Notes: generated from the sequence alone by a model not told the origin. Numbered from the stretch's first letter, positions 17,075 through 25,636 are shown. The stretch: DNA of 64,000 nucleotides from Sulfitobacter noctilucicola (GCF_000622385.1 NZ_JASD01000008.1:2232001-2296000), one strand, 5' to 3'. Numbers and translations are program-made.

Positions 17075-17605
17075 CTACAGACTGCCCTCAGCAGTCGTCT
17101 TATGCACCCAGATTTCTGCGTCCGGCTCATGCGGTGCGCGCGTTCCGTCAGTCGTTGCACCAACCCTTTTCGCGACAGCCTGCGACCGCGTATTCCCTTT
17201 GTCGATATAGCTATAGAGCTGCGCTATTTTGAGCTGCTCTGCCGCCCACTGCTTTACGGTACATGCAGCTTCGGTTGCATACCCAAACCCTTCGGCACCC
17301 TCGAACAAATGCCATGCAAGCTCCACCTCCGGCCAGTTTGAATGTTTGATCAACCCAACCCGGCCTACGGGCTGTCCCGTCTGCTGAAGGGCAAGTGTGA
17401 AAAAGCCAAAACCGTGCCAATGCCAGTGGCCAACGCCAGCCAGAAACCCGAACCATGCCTGCTCCGCTGTGATGGTCTCGCCTTGGGCCTTCATCGAAGG
17501 GGCACTGGTCATGAAACGCGTGAGCTCCGCCAGATCATCCCGCTCCGGCCCGCGCAGGACCAACCGTTTTGTCTTGAGTGTTGGTGCAGATGTCAGGTGT
17601 TCCAT
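17075..17605 (-). CDS. GNAT family N-acetyltransferase (RimJ/RimL type)
   Basis: A 176-residue acetyltransferase. The opening TKRLVLRGPERDDL is characteristic of the RimJ/RimL-like Acetyltransf_3 family. The acetyl-CoA loop region reads GAEGFGYATEA around residues 110-120, and AVAKRVGAT lies near residue 145. I used ATG 17605 (AAGG eight bases upstream); a start seven codons earlier is possible. It is convergent with the TRAP operon and lies just before the dusA remnant. The acceptor substrate is unknown. Confidence 0.85.
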   Translation of the reverse strand: MEHLTSAPTLKTKRLVLRGPERDDLAELTRFMTSAPSMKAQGETITAEQAWFGFLAGVGHWHWHGFGFFTLALQQTGQPVGRVGLIKHSNWPEVELAWHLFEGAEGFGYATEAACTVKQWAAEQLKIAQLYSYIDKGNTRSQAVAKRVGATTDGTRAPHEPDAEIWVHKTTAEGSL

Positions 17606-17849
17606 TAACTGGCCTTTTTGATGCAAATGAGCGGGCGTCTGCGTTCACTATAGAGACCGGCCATCTATAGCTAAACACTGCTGGCTTTTCCCAAGCAAAT
17701 TCGTTTCAGGCCGGATATTCAGGAAACGAAGGGTCCGACGTTCAAGCGCAGATTATCCGCCACCGGAGGGGGTGGACCGCCACATTCTCTTTGCAGTATG
17801 AGTCCGGTTCTTGCCAGCCTGGAGATAGGCGGTTTTTGGAGCCAGAAAA

Positions 17850-17924
17850 ATGATACGGAATTTAGCCGAAGCATCAGCCCGCCTCTCTGTCGCACCCATG
17901 ATGGACTGGACTGATGAACCATAA
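17850..17924 (+). pseudogene. dusA: truncated 5' end of dusA (24 codons)
   Basis: ATG 17850 is preceded by GGAG at 17838-17841. It opens a reading frame that ends with the DusA N-terminal motif ARLSVAPMMDWTD and then runs into EP and a TAA stop. The complete dusA at 20465 carries ARLSCAPMMDWTD at its start. The fragment therefore looks like the original dusA start, cut off by an insertion. Promoter sequences would lie in 17606-17849, where I see no other gene. Confidence 0.8.
17895..17911 (+). repeat. left attachment-site repeat in dusA
   Basis: The 17 bases CCCATGATGGACTGGAC recur exactly at 20519-20535 in the same orientation. They encode the conserved PMMDWT of DusA. This matches the known insertion site of dusA-specific tyrosine integrases. 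Confidence 0.8.
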
Positions 17925-18318
17925 AGTCATTTATGTATCAGTAACTTACAGAGATTGAATTTGCGTGTTGTTCAAGGTATTGTACAAATTTTGGTCGGAT
18001 TTGGCTGATAATGGGCAATATTGTATTCGAATCCTGGCTCAGATTACTCTGATAATCTGAATATTATCCGTTACTCTGACACCGAGAGATCTTCAATTTG
18101 TATTAGTATATACAGTCATAGTTAGCTTAAAGATGGCCGCGTGTCTGCTTGGCGAAAGTGGCAACTTCATCGAGAAGCGGTTGCTGCTTTTCCTTGTTCC
18201 TAGAATTAGTTTATGATCATGATCTGTTTGATATACTGCCATGCGCGCTAATAGGCTTCACGAGAGCATTCGATTATGCCAAGGGTTGCTCAGTAAGTAA
18301 CACTGGGATGGTTAGACG
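17925..18318. other. non-coding left part of the dusA island
   Basis: I found no convincing gene here. It contains a perfect inverted repeat TCAGATTA/TAATCTGA (18039-18046 and 18053-18060, six-base loop). The nine bases TTACTCTGA occur twice, at 18044-18052 and 18071-18079. Such repeats near an attachment site could be integrase arm sites, but this is speculative. TTCGAATCC at 18026-18034 recalls a tRNA T-loop, but no tRNA folds around it. Confidence 0.5.
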
Positions 18319-19440
18319 ATGAAAGCTCTGCTGTGCACGCATCATTTTGATACTTGGAGCGGGTCGGAGTTGGTTTTGTTAGAACTGGCTGAGGCTTTGA
18401 ACAATGCCGGGTGGGATGTCGAGATTTTTTGCCCTTTTCAACGCGACGGCTTTTTGGATGCTGTCTTAGGGACGCGGTTTTACGTATATAAATCAGCAGA
18501 GGATGTGGCCGACCTAACAGGTTTTGAACTCGTTTATATTCAGCACAGTATGCATTCTAGGTTTCTTGCGGTTCAACCAATGAGCTCCATATTTGGAGTA
18601 GATGCTCCGACTTTCGTATACAATCATTTGTCGCCACATGAACCGTTTGAAAGCCCTATGACCGCAAGTGAGGCGGTTTTGGCTGATTTAGTATGCGCGA
18701 ACAGCCCAGAAACAGCTGATCGTTATAAACCCCTAGGTGCACCGTTTGACCATATGATCGTGATGCCAAACCCTGCACCTATGGAATTTGAATCCGCACG
18801 TCGCCCCCGTTATCCTGGAAGGCTCAAGCGTTTGCTGGTCGTGTCTAATCACGTTCCTCCGGAAGTTATTGAGGCAATCACACTCTTGCAAGATGAAGGT
18901 GTTGTTGTTGAACGTGTTGGTATGCAGCACGAATCGAGGCGCATCATCCCGTCAGATTTGGCGCTGACAGATGCCGTGCTGACGATTGGTAAGACGGTTC
19001 AATACGCTTTGAGAGCCGGGTGCCCGGTTTATATCTATGACCATTTTGGGGGTGGCGGGTGGTTAACCCCTGCCGGCTTTGCAAGTGCGGAGGCAACAAA
19101 TTTTTCAGGTCGGGATTGCGCTCAAACAAAAACGGCCCAAACGTTACGTGAAGAACTATCGGAATTACCACCCAAAGCGCTTGAAGCTGTAGAAAATTGT
19201 CCTGAACGATTTTGTCTCGAATATTGGGTTGAGAAGATTGCTCAAACGGTTGCATCAAAAGAGAAAAAGAACGCACCCGCAATCCCAATTCAAGCTTTAG
19301 AACTTGAGAAAAAGACTGTTGATCATATCGACTTTCTTTTTTCTGAAGTGCGAAGATTTAGAACGGCTTACCAAAGGTCGAGTGCCAAGAATAAGGTTTT
19401 GCGTGAGCAGCTTGAAAAGTTTAAGAAGGCAAAAAACTAA
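18319..19440 (+). CDS. glycosyltransferase-like protein in dusA island
   Basis: A 373-residue protein resembling GT-B glycosyltransferases of the GT4 kind. The N-terminus has HHFDTWSGSELVLLELAEAL, like the nucleotide-sugar transferase start in which a Gly-Ser loop follows the first strand, and DVEIFCPF follows. The middle has RLKRLLVVSNHVPPEV, as at the start of the second Rossmann domain. The C-terminal 60 residues are charged and probably coiled coil. The typical EXFGxxxxE donor-binding motif is not obvious. Codon use is AT-richer than the flanks. It probably acts on a surface polysaccharide with the next gene. Confidence 0.6.
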   Translation: MKALLCTHHFDTWSGSELVLLELAEALNNAGWDVEIFCPFQRDGFLDAVLGTRFYVYKSAEDVADLTGFELVYIQHSMHSRFLAVQPMSSIFGVDAPTFVYNHLSPHEPFESPMTASEAVLADLVCANSPETADRYKPLGAPFDHMIVMPNPAPMEFESARRPRYPGRLKRLLVVSNHVPPEVIEAITLLQDEGVVVERVGMQHESRRIIPSDLALTDAVLTIGKTVQYALRAGCPVYIYDHFGGGGWLTPAGFASAEATNFSGRDCAQTKTAQTLREELSELPPKALEAVENCPERFCLEYWVEKIAQTVASKEKKNAPAIPIQALELEKKTVDHIDFLFSEVRRFRTAYQRSSAKNKVLREQLEKFKKAKN

Positions 19441-19457
19441 TAGTTGGTGAGTACTAT

Positions 19458-20231
19458 ATGTTTATTTCTGGATCCTATAATTTTTTCAATGGGGATGAGC
19501 ATTTGCTAGCGTCGCTTCGGACTAATCGTGGTTGGCTCGACCACATATCCATCATTATGCAAGATGTTTCGAATGCCGGGGAACCTATATCAAATTTTGC
19601 ACGTCAAGCTGTCGACTCGGCTATTTGCGAAGGATTGGTGGATGAAGTAGTTCACTACCAGCCAAGCTTTGATGTTTCGCGCAAAGACAATGAAACAAAG
19701 AAACGTCAGATAGGGCTAAACGTGGCTCGATTGGCAGGAGCGACGCATTTCGTGAGTTTGGATGCTGACGAGTTTTATCGTACCGACGAGGCTCTTGGCG
19801 CGCGTAAACAGATTGCTGCGCATGGTTGGAAGAGCACTTCTGTCAATAGCTTCCTGCATGTTCGACGCCCAGTTTGGCGCACTCTAGATACAACTTGTTG
19901 CTGTTTTATTACTGAAATTCAGGAAGATACGGTGATGGGATATAAGCCATTTGCGCATCCTAATGTGGATCCTTCGCGTGGAATGACGTGCTCTCCGGCT
20001 TTTCACCATCATTTTGATATTCAAACGGTTGCTATGTATCACATGAACCTCATTCGGCGTGATTTTGATCAGAAACTTCGTAACTCCTCGACAATGGATC
20101 AGGGTTTTCTTGCAAAAGTGGCGAAAGCTGTAAGTGCTTGGGATCCCGGCCAGAAGTTGGAGTTTCCAAACAAAGGGGCGTTAAGTTTTGAGCTGGTCGA
20201 AAATGAATTTGAAACTTTTGATCCCCAGTAA
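19458..20231 (+). CDS. glycosyltransferase family 2/92-like protein in dusA island
   Basis: A 257-residue protein with features of GT-A glycosyltransferases. The conserved VSLDADEFYR segment near residue 100 contains a DxD-type metal and nucleotide-sugar site. The first strand (SGSYNFFNGDEHLL) and later HHHFDIQTVAMYHMNLIRR resemble GT2/GT92 proteins. There is no signal peptide or clear membrane segment. It starts 17 bases after the previous gene and shares its AT-rich composition, so the two are likely cargo acquired together. The acceptor is unknown. Confidence 0.62.
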   Translation: MFISGSYNFFNGDEHLLASLRTNRGWLDHISIIMQDVSNAGEPISNFARQAVDSAICEGLVDEVVHYQPSFDVSRKDNETKKRQIGLNVARLAGATHFVSLDADEFYRTDEALGARKQIAAHGWKSTSVNSFLHVRRPVWRTLDTTCCCFITEIQEDTVMGYKPFAHPNVDPSRGMTCSPAFHHHFDIQTVAMYHMNLIRRDFDQKLRNSSTMDQGFLAKVAKAVSAWDPGQKLEFPNKGALSFELVENEFETFDPQ

Positions 20232-20464
20232 TTACTCATATTGAACGCTTTGAAGGATTGATTGGGCAACACTTTAAAAGCGCGGAAATTCGAACTTGAG
20301 CTGCTAGCATGCTTAGTTTTTTTTGGCAACAGTTGGCTGAAATTGGGGCTTGGTGGATGTTTGCGACTAACCCTATCCATTATTGCTTATTCCTGCCTAT
20401 TGTTGTCCGTCCAATTTTCGACTAGCCAGACAAACCGAGAATCTACTAACATGTGGTCTAATAA

Positions 20465-21484
20465 GTGTCTGAAAATAAGAGATACAACCTGCATCAAAGT
20501 GCACGCTTAAGTTGTGCGCCCATGATGGACTGGACCGACCGTCATTGTCGTTACCTGCACCGGCAACTCAGCCGGCACACGCTTTTGTATACCGAGATGG
20601 TTACCGCGCCAGCGCTGGTGCGGGGCGGGGCTTTGCATTTGCTGGATCACGACGTGGCGGAGCATCCGGTGGCGTTGCAGTTAGGCGGCTCTGACCCGAA
20701 AGAGCTGGCGCAGGCGGCGAGGCTGGGGGCGCAGGCGGGGTATGACGAGATCAATCTCAACTGTGGCTGCCCTTCAGATCGCGTTCAATCCGGCAGCTTC
20801 GGGGCGGTGTTAATGGAGAACGCGGCGCTGGTGGCTGCTTGTGTCAGTGAAATGCGGGCGGCGGTAGATGTCGATGTAACGGTAAAATGCCGCATCGGTG
20901 TAGACGATCAAAACCCCGCCGAAATTCTTCCGGAGTTTTTGTCGCGGGTCGTTGCCACGGGATGTACCCGGGTTCAGATCCATGCGCGTAAAGCGTGGTT
21001 GCAAGGCCTCAGTCCCAAAGAAAACCGTGACATTCCTCCGCTCGATTATCCGCTTGTGCAACAGATGAAAGAGCTGTTTCCGAACCTTCATATCTCGATC
21101 AACGGCGGTATCACATCGCTGGATCAGGCCATCGCACTTCTCGACAGCGGGCTGGACGGGGTGATGATCGGGCGCAGCGCATATCATCAGCCCACCGATA
21201 TCCTCGCGGCAGCGGACCGCCGCATCTTTGGCTCGGGCACTGATACCACAGCCGAAGCCGCAGTGGCGGCGATGTTGCCCTATATCGAAAGGCATCTGAC
21301 AGGTGGCGGCAGGCTGAACCAGATTACGCGGCATATGATGGGGTTGTTCGCGGGACGGCCCGGTGCGCGGCTGTGGCGGCGCATGTTGTCAGAAGGGGCG
21401 TCCAAGCCCGGTGCAGGCCCCGAGTTGGTCGAAGCGGCGATGGCCGAAGTGGTGGCACTGGCAGCTTTGCAAGAAGCGGTGTAG
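20465..21484 (+). CDS. dusA: tRNA-dihydrouridine synthase DusA
   Basis: A 339-residue FMN enzyme that reduces uridines 20/20a in the tRNA D-loop. It has the N-terminal ARLSCAPMMDWTD barrel start, the catalytic loop NLNCGCPSDRVQSG (Cys102 is the expected proton donor) and ISINGGI plus DGVMIGRSAY for FMN phosphate binding. GTG 20465 gives the eleven leading residues MSENKRYNLHQ, which differ from those of the truncated fragment at 17850. They were probably supplied by the inserted island. The enzyme appears intact. Confidence 0.93.
   Translation: MSENKRYNLHQSARLSCAPMMDWTDRHCRYLHRQLSRHTLLYTEMVTAPALVRGGALHLLDHDVAEHPVALQLGGSDPKELAQAARLGAQAGYDEINLNCGCPSDRVQSGSFGAVLMENAALVAACVSEMRAAVDVDVTVKCRIGVDDQNPAEILPEFLSRVVATGCTRVQIHARKAWLQGLSPKENRDIPPLDYPLVQQMKELFPNLHISINGGITSLDQAIALLDSGLDGVMIGRSAYHQPTDILAAADRRIFGSGTDTTAEAAVAAMLPYIERHLTGGGRLNQITRHMMGLFAGRPGARLWRRMLSEGASKPGAGPELVEAAMAEVVALAALQEAV
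20519..20535 (+). repeat. right attachment-site repeat in dusA
   Basis: An exact copy of the 17-base repeat at 17895-17911, here within the complete dusA. It marks the right junction of the presumed island. Confidence 0.8.
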
Positions 21485-21511
21485 CACTGACGCAAACCAG
21501 CGGAGGACGTC

Positions 21512-22333
21512 ATGCCGGAAACCATGCTTTTGATCCAGATGGGTCTGTTATTGATGATCATCGGGGCGGTTGCCGGTGTTCTTGCCGGCCTTCTGGGTGT
21601 CGGCGGCGGTATCGTGCTGGTACCTGCCTTTTTCTATGCGTTTCAGACCCTTGGCTATGAAGGGCCGCAGCTGATGCAGATGTGTCTTGCGACCTCTCTT
21701 GCGACGATCATCGTCACTTCCGTCCGCTCGGTACTGGCGCATAACAAAAAGGGCGCGGTGGATTGGGATATCCTGCGCACATGGGCCCCCGGGATCGTCA
21801 TCGGCGCTGTCATCGGAATGCTGCTTGTGGCGCAGCTTCGGTCTAATACATTGCAGGCGATATTCGGGGTGCTGGCGCTGGTTGTCGGTTTGTATATGGG
21901 GTTCGGACGTTCCGAATGGCGGCTGGGTCAGGCTATGCCGACCGGTGTGATCCGTGCTGTACAATCGCCGTTCATGGGTTTCTTGTCCGTGCTTATGGGG
22001 ATTGGCGGCGGCAGTTTCGGTGTCCCGCTGATGAGCCTCTATAACACACCTATTCACCGTGCAGTCGCGACTGCTGCAGGATTTGGTGTGCTGATCGCAG
22101 TTCCTGCGGTGATCGGGTTTCTTTTTGTTCCGATGACCAGCAACGCGCCGCCGCTGACCTTGGGCACCGTTAATCTGGTGGCGTTTGCGATTATTATCGC
22201 GATGACGCTGATCACCGCGCCTTGGGGCGTCAAGCTTGCCCATGCGATGGATCCCAAGCCACTCAAGCGTGTCTTTGCTGTGTTTTTGATAGCGGTGGCA
22301 CTTAACATGTTGCGCAAGGCGCTGGGCTGGTGA
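21512..22333 (+). CDS. TauE/SafE family sulfite/anion exporter-like permease
   Basis: A 273-residue membrane protein of the TauE/SafE (DUF81) family with about eight hydrophobic segments. Two family repeats are visible: GLLGVGGGIVLVPAFF near residue 30 and MGIGGGSFGVPLMSL near residue 160. Members move sulfite, sulfoacetate or other organosulfur anions. It follows dusA by 27 bases. The stop overlaps the GTG of the next gene. Confidence 0.88.
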   Translation: MPETMLLIQMGLLLMIIGAVAGVLAGLLGVGGGIVLVPAFFYAFQTLGYEGPQLMQMCLATSLATIIVTSVRSVLAHNKKGAVDWDILRTWAPGIVIGAVIGMLLVAQLRSNTLQAIFGVLALVVGLYMGFGRSEWRLGQAMPTGVIRAVQSPFMGFLSVLMGIGGGSFGVPLMSLYNTPIHRAVATAAGFGVLIAVPAVIGFLFVPMTSNAPPLTLGTVNLVAFAIIIAMTLITAPWGVKLAHAMDPKPLKRVFAVFLIAVALNMLRKALGW

Positions 22334-23076
22334 CAGCGGCAGACGGTTTCACCGTCTTTGAAGCGACTGAACCAGCATTGAACTGGGCGAAATCGGCCCA
22401 TCGCACCGCTCTGAAAGTCGCCAGCGATCCGCAAGTCAGATTGGCTAACCTGCGGCATGGAGAAACCTGGTTTGTAGGCGTGGATGCGCTGCCCAATGCG
22501 CAAGACGGCAGCATAGACGGCACGCCCTTAGACGGAGCATGGCGCGATACCGTGAACTGGCAGGGGGAGTGGCACCGCGCGCAGCTCTCTGTTGTTTATC
22601 CGGGCTACCCTGAACGGGATACCGGCGAAACGGATGGTACCCACCGCTACCGTGTCAAACGCCATGCTGCGCACGTTGACGGCTTGCTGCCTCTTGGTCC
22701 TGACAGGCAGCGATTTTTGCAGGAACCTCACGCATTTATTCTGGGGCTTCCGCTGAATGTCTCGGACGGCTCCCCCTTGGTTGTCTGGCCAGGCAGCCAG
22801 CGGATCATGGGGGACGCTTTGCGCAAGGCGATCGGCGATGCCAGACCACAGGACATCGACCTTACCGAACCTTATCAGTCGGCACGCAGGCTGGTTTTCG
22901 AACGCATCACTCCGCAGCGGATCATCGCAGCGCCGGGGCAGGCCGTTTTGCTGCATCGTCATCTATTGCATGGCGTCGCACCTTGGGAAGCATCTGCAAA
23001 TGCACCACCCGAAGGGCGCATGATCGGATACTTCCGACCGCAATTTAGTTTGGCAGAATGGTGCCGCGAGGCCTGA
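22330..23076 (+). CDS. phytanoyl-CoA dioxygenase-like protein (putative Fe(II)/2OG enzyme)
   Basis: A 248-residue protein resembling PhyH-type dioxygenases. HVD at 115-117 supplies an HxD pair. His214 in HRHLLHGVAP is a candidate third iron ligand and Arg230 or Arg236 near the C-terminus could bind 2-oxoglutarate. This is the order expected for the double-stranded beta-helix. The GTG start overlaps the TauE/SafE stop (GTGA), so the genes are coupled. The substrate is unknown. Confidence 0.65.
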   Translation: MTAADGFTVFEATEPALNWAKSAHRTALKVASDPQVRLANLRHGETWFVGVDALPNAQDGSIDGTPLDGAWRDTVNWQGEWHRAQLSVVYPGYPERDTGETDGTHRYRVKRHAAHVDGLLPLGPDRQRFLQEPHAFILGLPLNVSDGSPLVVWPGSQRIMGDALRKAIGDARPQDIDLTEPYQSARRLVFERITPQRIIAAPGQAVLLHRHLLHGVAPWEASANAPPEGRMIGYFRPQFSLAEWCREA

Positions 23077-23179
23077 AAGAAAGCTTGTTTTTCGCACAAA
23101 GACCCAATGCTCGCCCCATTGTTGCCATTTCCGACACGATACTGATGCGGGAAGAGAAACAATAACGAGACGATGCAGG

Positions 23180-23416
23180 ATGGCACAGGTAATCACAGGC
23201 GCAGGCGGATCAATCGCCTATTTCAACGCTAAACCCAAACCCCGCGCGGTTCCGGTTTTTGACGCCACAGGGGGCTTTCATGCGGACGCGCAGCGCGGTT
23301 TCGCGGGGTTGAGTGCATTCGCTGCCAACGGGAATCACGCGCCAACCGATTTCGATGGCGCGGTGACTTGGGATGCGGGGGTCGACCTGCTTTTTAGGAT
23401 CGCGGGCGCGCATTAG
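23180..23416 (+). CDS. possible small hypothetical protein
   Basis: A 78-codon frame in an otherwise empty gap between convergent genes. Third codon positions are mostly G or C, as in real genes here. The ribosome site is poor (GCAGG directly against the ATG). I do not recognise the protein. It could be real or a chance frame; an opposing frame overlaps it. The rest of 23077-23463 shows no other feature. Confidence 0.3.
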   Translation: MAQVITGAGGSIAYFNAKPKPRAVPVFDATGGFHADAQRGFAGLSAFAANGNHAPTDFDGAVTWDAGVDLLFRIAGAH

Positions 23417-23463
23417 ACGCAACCGGCAGCCGTTTTAACCAGCTCCGCCGTCCCGATGCGGCT

Positions 23464-23697
23464 CTATTTGTTTGCAAGTCGCGCGGCGCGTCCGCCGCGG
23501 CGCTTTGTCAGTTGACCGGCACGTGTCGGCAATTCGGCCATGATATCACGCCGCTCCTGCGCGCTCATTCGTGACCACTGTCCAATCTCGTCAATCGACC
23601 GCAGGCAGCCGGTGCATAGACGCGCTTTAGGGTGAACCACACAGATCTTGATGCAGGGGCTCTCGATCTCGTCGCGTTTCCAAATGCTGTCAGTCAT
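23464..23697 (-). CDS. DUF1289 family small protein
   Basis: A 77-residue protein with the DUF1289 cysteine arrangement CIKICVVHPKARLCTGC-type (four Cys) followed by RSIDEIGQWSRMS. These residues probably bind an iron-sulfur cluster or zinc; the function is unproven. ATG 23697 lies inside the end of ruvX (8-base overlap), so the two are coupled. The C-terminus is Arg-rich. Confidence 0.85.
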   Translation of the reverse strand: MTDSIWKRDEIESPCIKICVVHPKARLCTGCLRSIDEIGQWSRMSAQERRDIMAELPTRAGQLTKRRGGRAARLANK

Positions 23698-24178
23698 ATG
23701 TGCTTCCTTCGCGACGAATGACCGCCAGCCGGTCCAGTACACCTTGCAAGATATAACCAGCGGCCACGTGATCTATCACCTCGGCGCGACGTTTTCGTGT
23801 CGTATCCGCCTCAAGCAGTGCGCGTTCGGCGGCAACAGTACTCAATCTCTCGTCCCAGAAGGTAATGGGCAAAGGAGACAGCTTTTCGAAATTGCGGGCA
23901 AAAGCGCGGGTGGACTGGCATCGCGGTCCTTCCGTGCCGTCCATATTGCGTGGCAGGCCCAGCACCAACCCACCGATCCGGCGGTCGGTAATGATTTCGA
24001 CCAGACGCGCCGCGTCCAACCCGAATTTTTTGCGTCGCACGGTCTCAAGCGGGGTGGCCACGCTGAGGAAACTGTCCGTGACCGCAACGCCAATGGTCTT
24101 TTCCCCCAGATCGAGGCCGATCAGAGCCTGCATCGGAGGGACCGCTGCGGCGAACTCGGCCATATCGTCATAGATCAT
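23690..24178 (-). CDS. ruvX: RuvX/YqgF family Holliday junction resolvase-like nuclease
   Basis: A 162-residue RNase H-fold protein. The first catalytic strand IGLDLGEKTIGVAVTD, the LGLPRNMDGTEGPRC segment and FWDERLSTVAAE with the second acidic residue are all present, as is HVAAGYILQ near the end. Family members act on pre-16S rRNA ends and on DNA junctions. The gene overlaps ccmI by four bases (ATGA). Confidence 0.92.
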   Translation of the reverse strand: MIYDDMAEFAAAVPPMQALIGLDLGEKTIGVAVTDSFLSVATPLETVRRKKFGLDAARLVEIITDRRIGGLVLGLPRNMDGTEGPRCQSTRAFARNFEKLSPLPITFWDERLSTVAAERALLEADTTRKRRAEVIDHVAAGYILQGVLDRLAVIRREGSTYD

Positions 24179-25404
24179 TCTGCAACTCCGGCCTGACTGC
24201 CCGCTGCCCGGATTACATCGCGAGAGGCCGGATCATCCGCAAAGACATCCATCGCGTTGTTGTAGATCGCCAGTGCCTGTTCGCTGTCACCCAACACGCC
24301 AAGCGATGTAATCAACCGCGCCCAGTCCTGCGCAGGGCCACCTTCGGTCGCCAACCTGTTGGATAATCCCTCAACCATTCCGCCGATCATCTCCATCCGG
24401 GCCTCCGCGGTCATTTCTGAGGCCGCTTCTATATCATCAACTGACGGGCCGGGGGCCGCACCGCCACCGATCGCAGGAATGGAATAGTTGTTTACGCCCG
24501 CCAACTGCGCAACGTTCTCGATCTGGGCGGTAATCGGTGCAATCCACGCCGCATCGGCAGGTCCGCGCCGCAGAAGACCATTCCACAAACGAAAGGCTAT
24601 GTCGGGCCGTCCCGTCTGCACCATCATGAGACCCAGATAGTATCTTGCGCGTCCGTCATTCTCATCGCGGTTGAGCGCTGCGCGAAAAGCGACTTCTGCC
24701 TCGGGGGAGACGTAGCCGCCCGCCGCCAAGACCAACAATTCGCCAAAGTCAGAGATATCCTCGGACGTGACGTCCTCGCCCTTGATCTGCATGACGCGGT
24801 TCTGTGCTGCGGCAGCATCCATGAAATTGCCCATCCGCGCCTCGTTCTGCGCCAGAAGGATGTGCCCCTGAAGGTCATCAGGGCGCGCAGACACGGTTTC
24901 GCGCAGGCTGGCCATGAGGTTTACAAACTCATCCGAAAGTTCTTCGGTGACGGGAAAGGGGGGCAGGCTATCAACCGCGGTTTGCTGGTCGGGCCGGTTT
25001 TCCCGCAGTTCTTCGGCAAATGCGATACGGTCCTGAAGCGCCAGATCACCATATCCCGGCTGGCCCAACCACGTGTAGATGGCAATGCTGCCGCCGATCA
25101 ACGTGATGGCAAGTGCACCAACCAACAACAAGGGCGTTTTTTGCGGTTCGATTGTCGCAGCGCTGCGCCCGGCATCCGCAGCGAGAATTCGGCGCGAGAT
25201 TTCGGTGCGCACGCGCTCTGCGTCTTCAGGCGGGATCACACCGCGTGCCACGTCGCGCTCGATCTCGGCCAGTTGGTCGCGGTAAACACGCAAATCGTAG
25301 TCGCCGGCGTCCCCCGCAACGGCTCGTCCACGTCCGATCAGGGCACGCGCGAGGAACGAGGCAACCAGCACAGCCATCAAAACCGTTGTAATCCAGAACG
25401 TCAT
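24175..25404 (-). CDS. ccmI: c-type cytochrome biogenesis protein CcmI
   Basis: A 409-residue protein. The N-terminus has two membrane helices (about residues 3-22 and 95-115) flanking a cytoplasmic leucine-zipper-like loop with YRDQLAEIERDVARG. A periplasmic TPR-like region follows. This is the layout of CcmI (CycH), which presents apocytochrome c to the haem ligation complex. AAAGGCAGC supports ATG 25404. It is physically apart from the ccmABCDG genes at 52715-55471. Confidence 0.9.
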   Translation of the reverse strand: MTFWITTVLMAVLVASFLARALIGRGRAVAGDAGDYDLRVYRDQLAEIERDVARGVIPPEDAERVRTEISRRILAADAGRSAATIEPQKTPLLLVGALAITLIGGSIAIYTWLGQPGYGDLALQDRIAFAEELRENRPDQQTAVDSLPPFPVTEELSDEFVNLMASLRETVSARPDDLQGHILLAQNEARMGNFMDAAAAQNRVMQIKGEDVTSEDISDFGELLVLAAGGYVSPEAEVAFRAALNRDENDGRARYYLGLMMVQTGRPDIAFRLWNGLLRRGPADAAWIAPITAQIENVAQLAGVNNYSIPAIGGGAAPGPSVDDIEAASEMTAEARMEMIGGMVEGLSNRLATEGGPAQDWARLITSLGVLGDSEQALAIYNNAMDVFADDPASRDVIRAAGSQAGVAE

Positions 25405-25636
25405 ATGCTGCCTTTTTGTGCGCTGCGCGTTATCTGGACCTGTATCTAGTCGCTCAGCCCGCAGGACAAAAGGCCGCAATGCGCAATCCGCCTGCGACAC
25501 GCGGGCGCTATTGCACCTGATGTCGCAAAATTGATACCAAACGCCGTGGGGAGTATCCTTTTTTCTGACCGTCCCTCCAGAAGAGAGACATCTGCCATTC
25601 GCCGTTGCGGCTTCTTCCGTGCCAAGGATTATCGTT

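Larger units (their letters stand above)
17895..20535. mobile_element. genomic island remnant inserted at dusA, without integrase
   Basis: About 2.6 kb lies between the two 17-base repeats in dusA. The interior is visibly richer in A and T than both flanks and holds two glycosyltransferase-like genes and about 390 bases of non-coding DNA on the left. The new 5' end of dusA (GTG 20465) restores the reading frame on the right. This is the arrangement left by islands and prophages that integrate into dusA. No integrase or excision gene is visible, so it is probably a decayed or gene-cassette-like remnant that can no longer move by itself. Confidence 0.7.

Noticed and set aside
17719..17922. Minus-strand frame across the dusA fragment
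   Set aside because: It overlaps the dusA remnant in antisense and carries no conserved motif.
18026..18034. TTCGAATCC, like a tRNA T-loop, inside the dusA island
   Set aside because: No acceptor stem, D-arm or anticodon arm can be folded around it.
20262..20510. An 82-codon frame with a hydrophobic stretch just before dusA
   Set aside because: There is no ribosome site, the frame runs into the dusA start region and the island junction, and it resembles no known family. It may be chance in AT-rich DNA.
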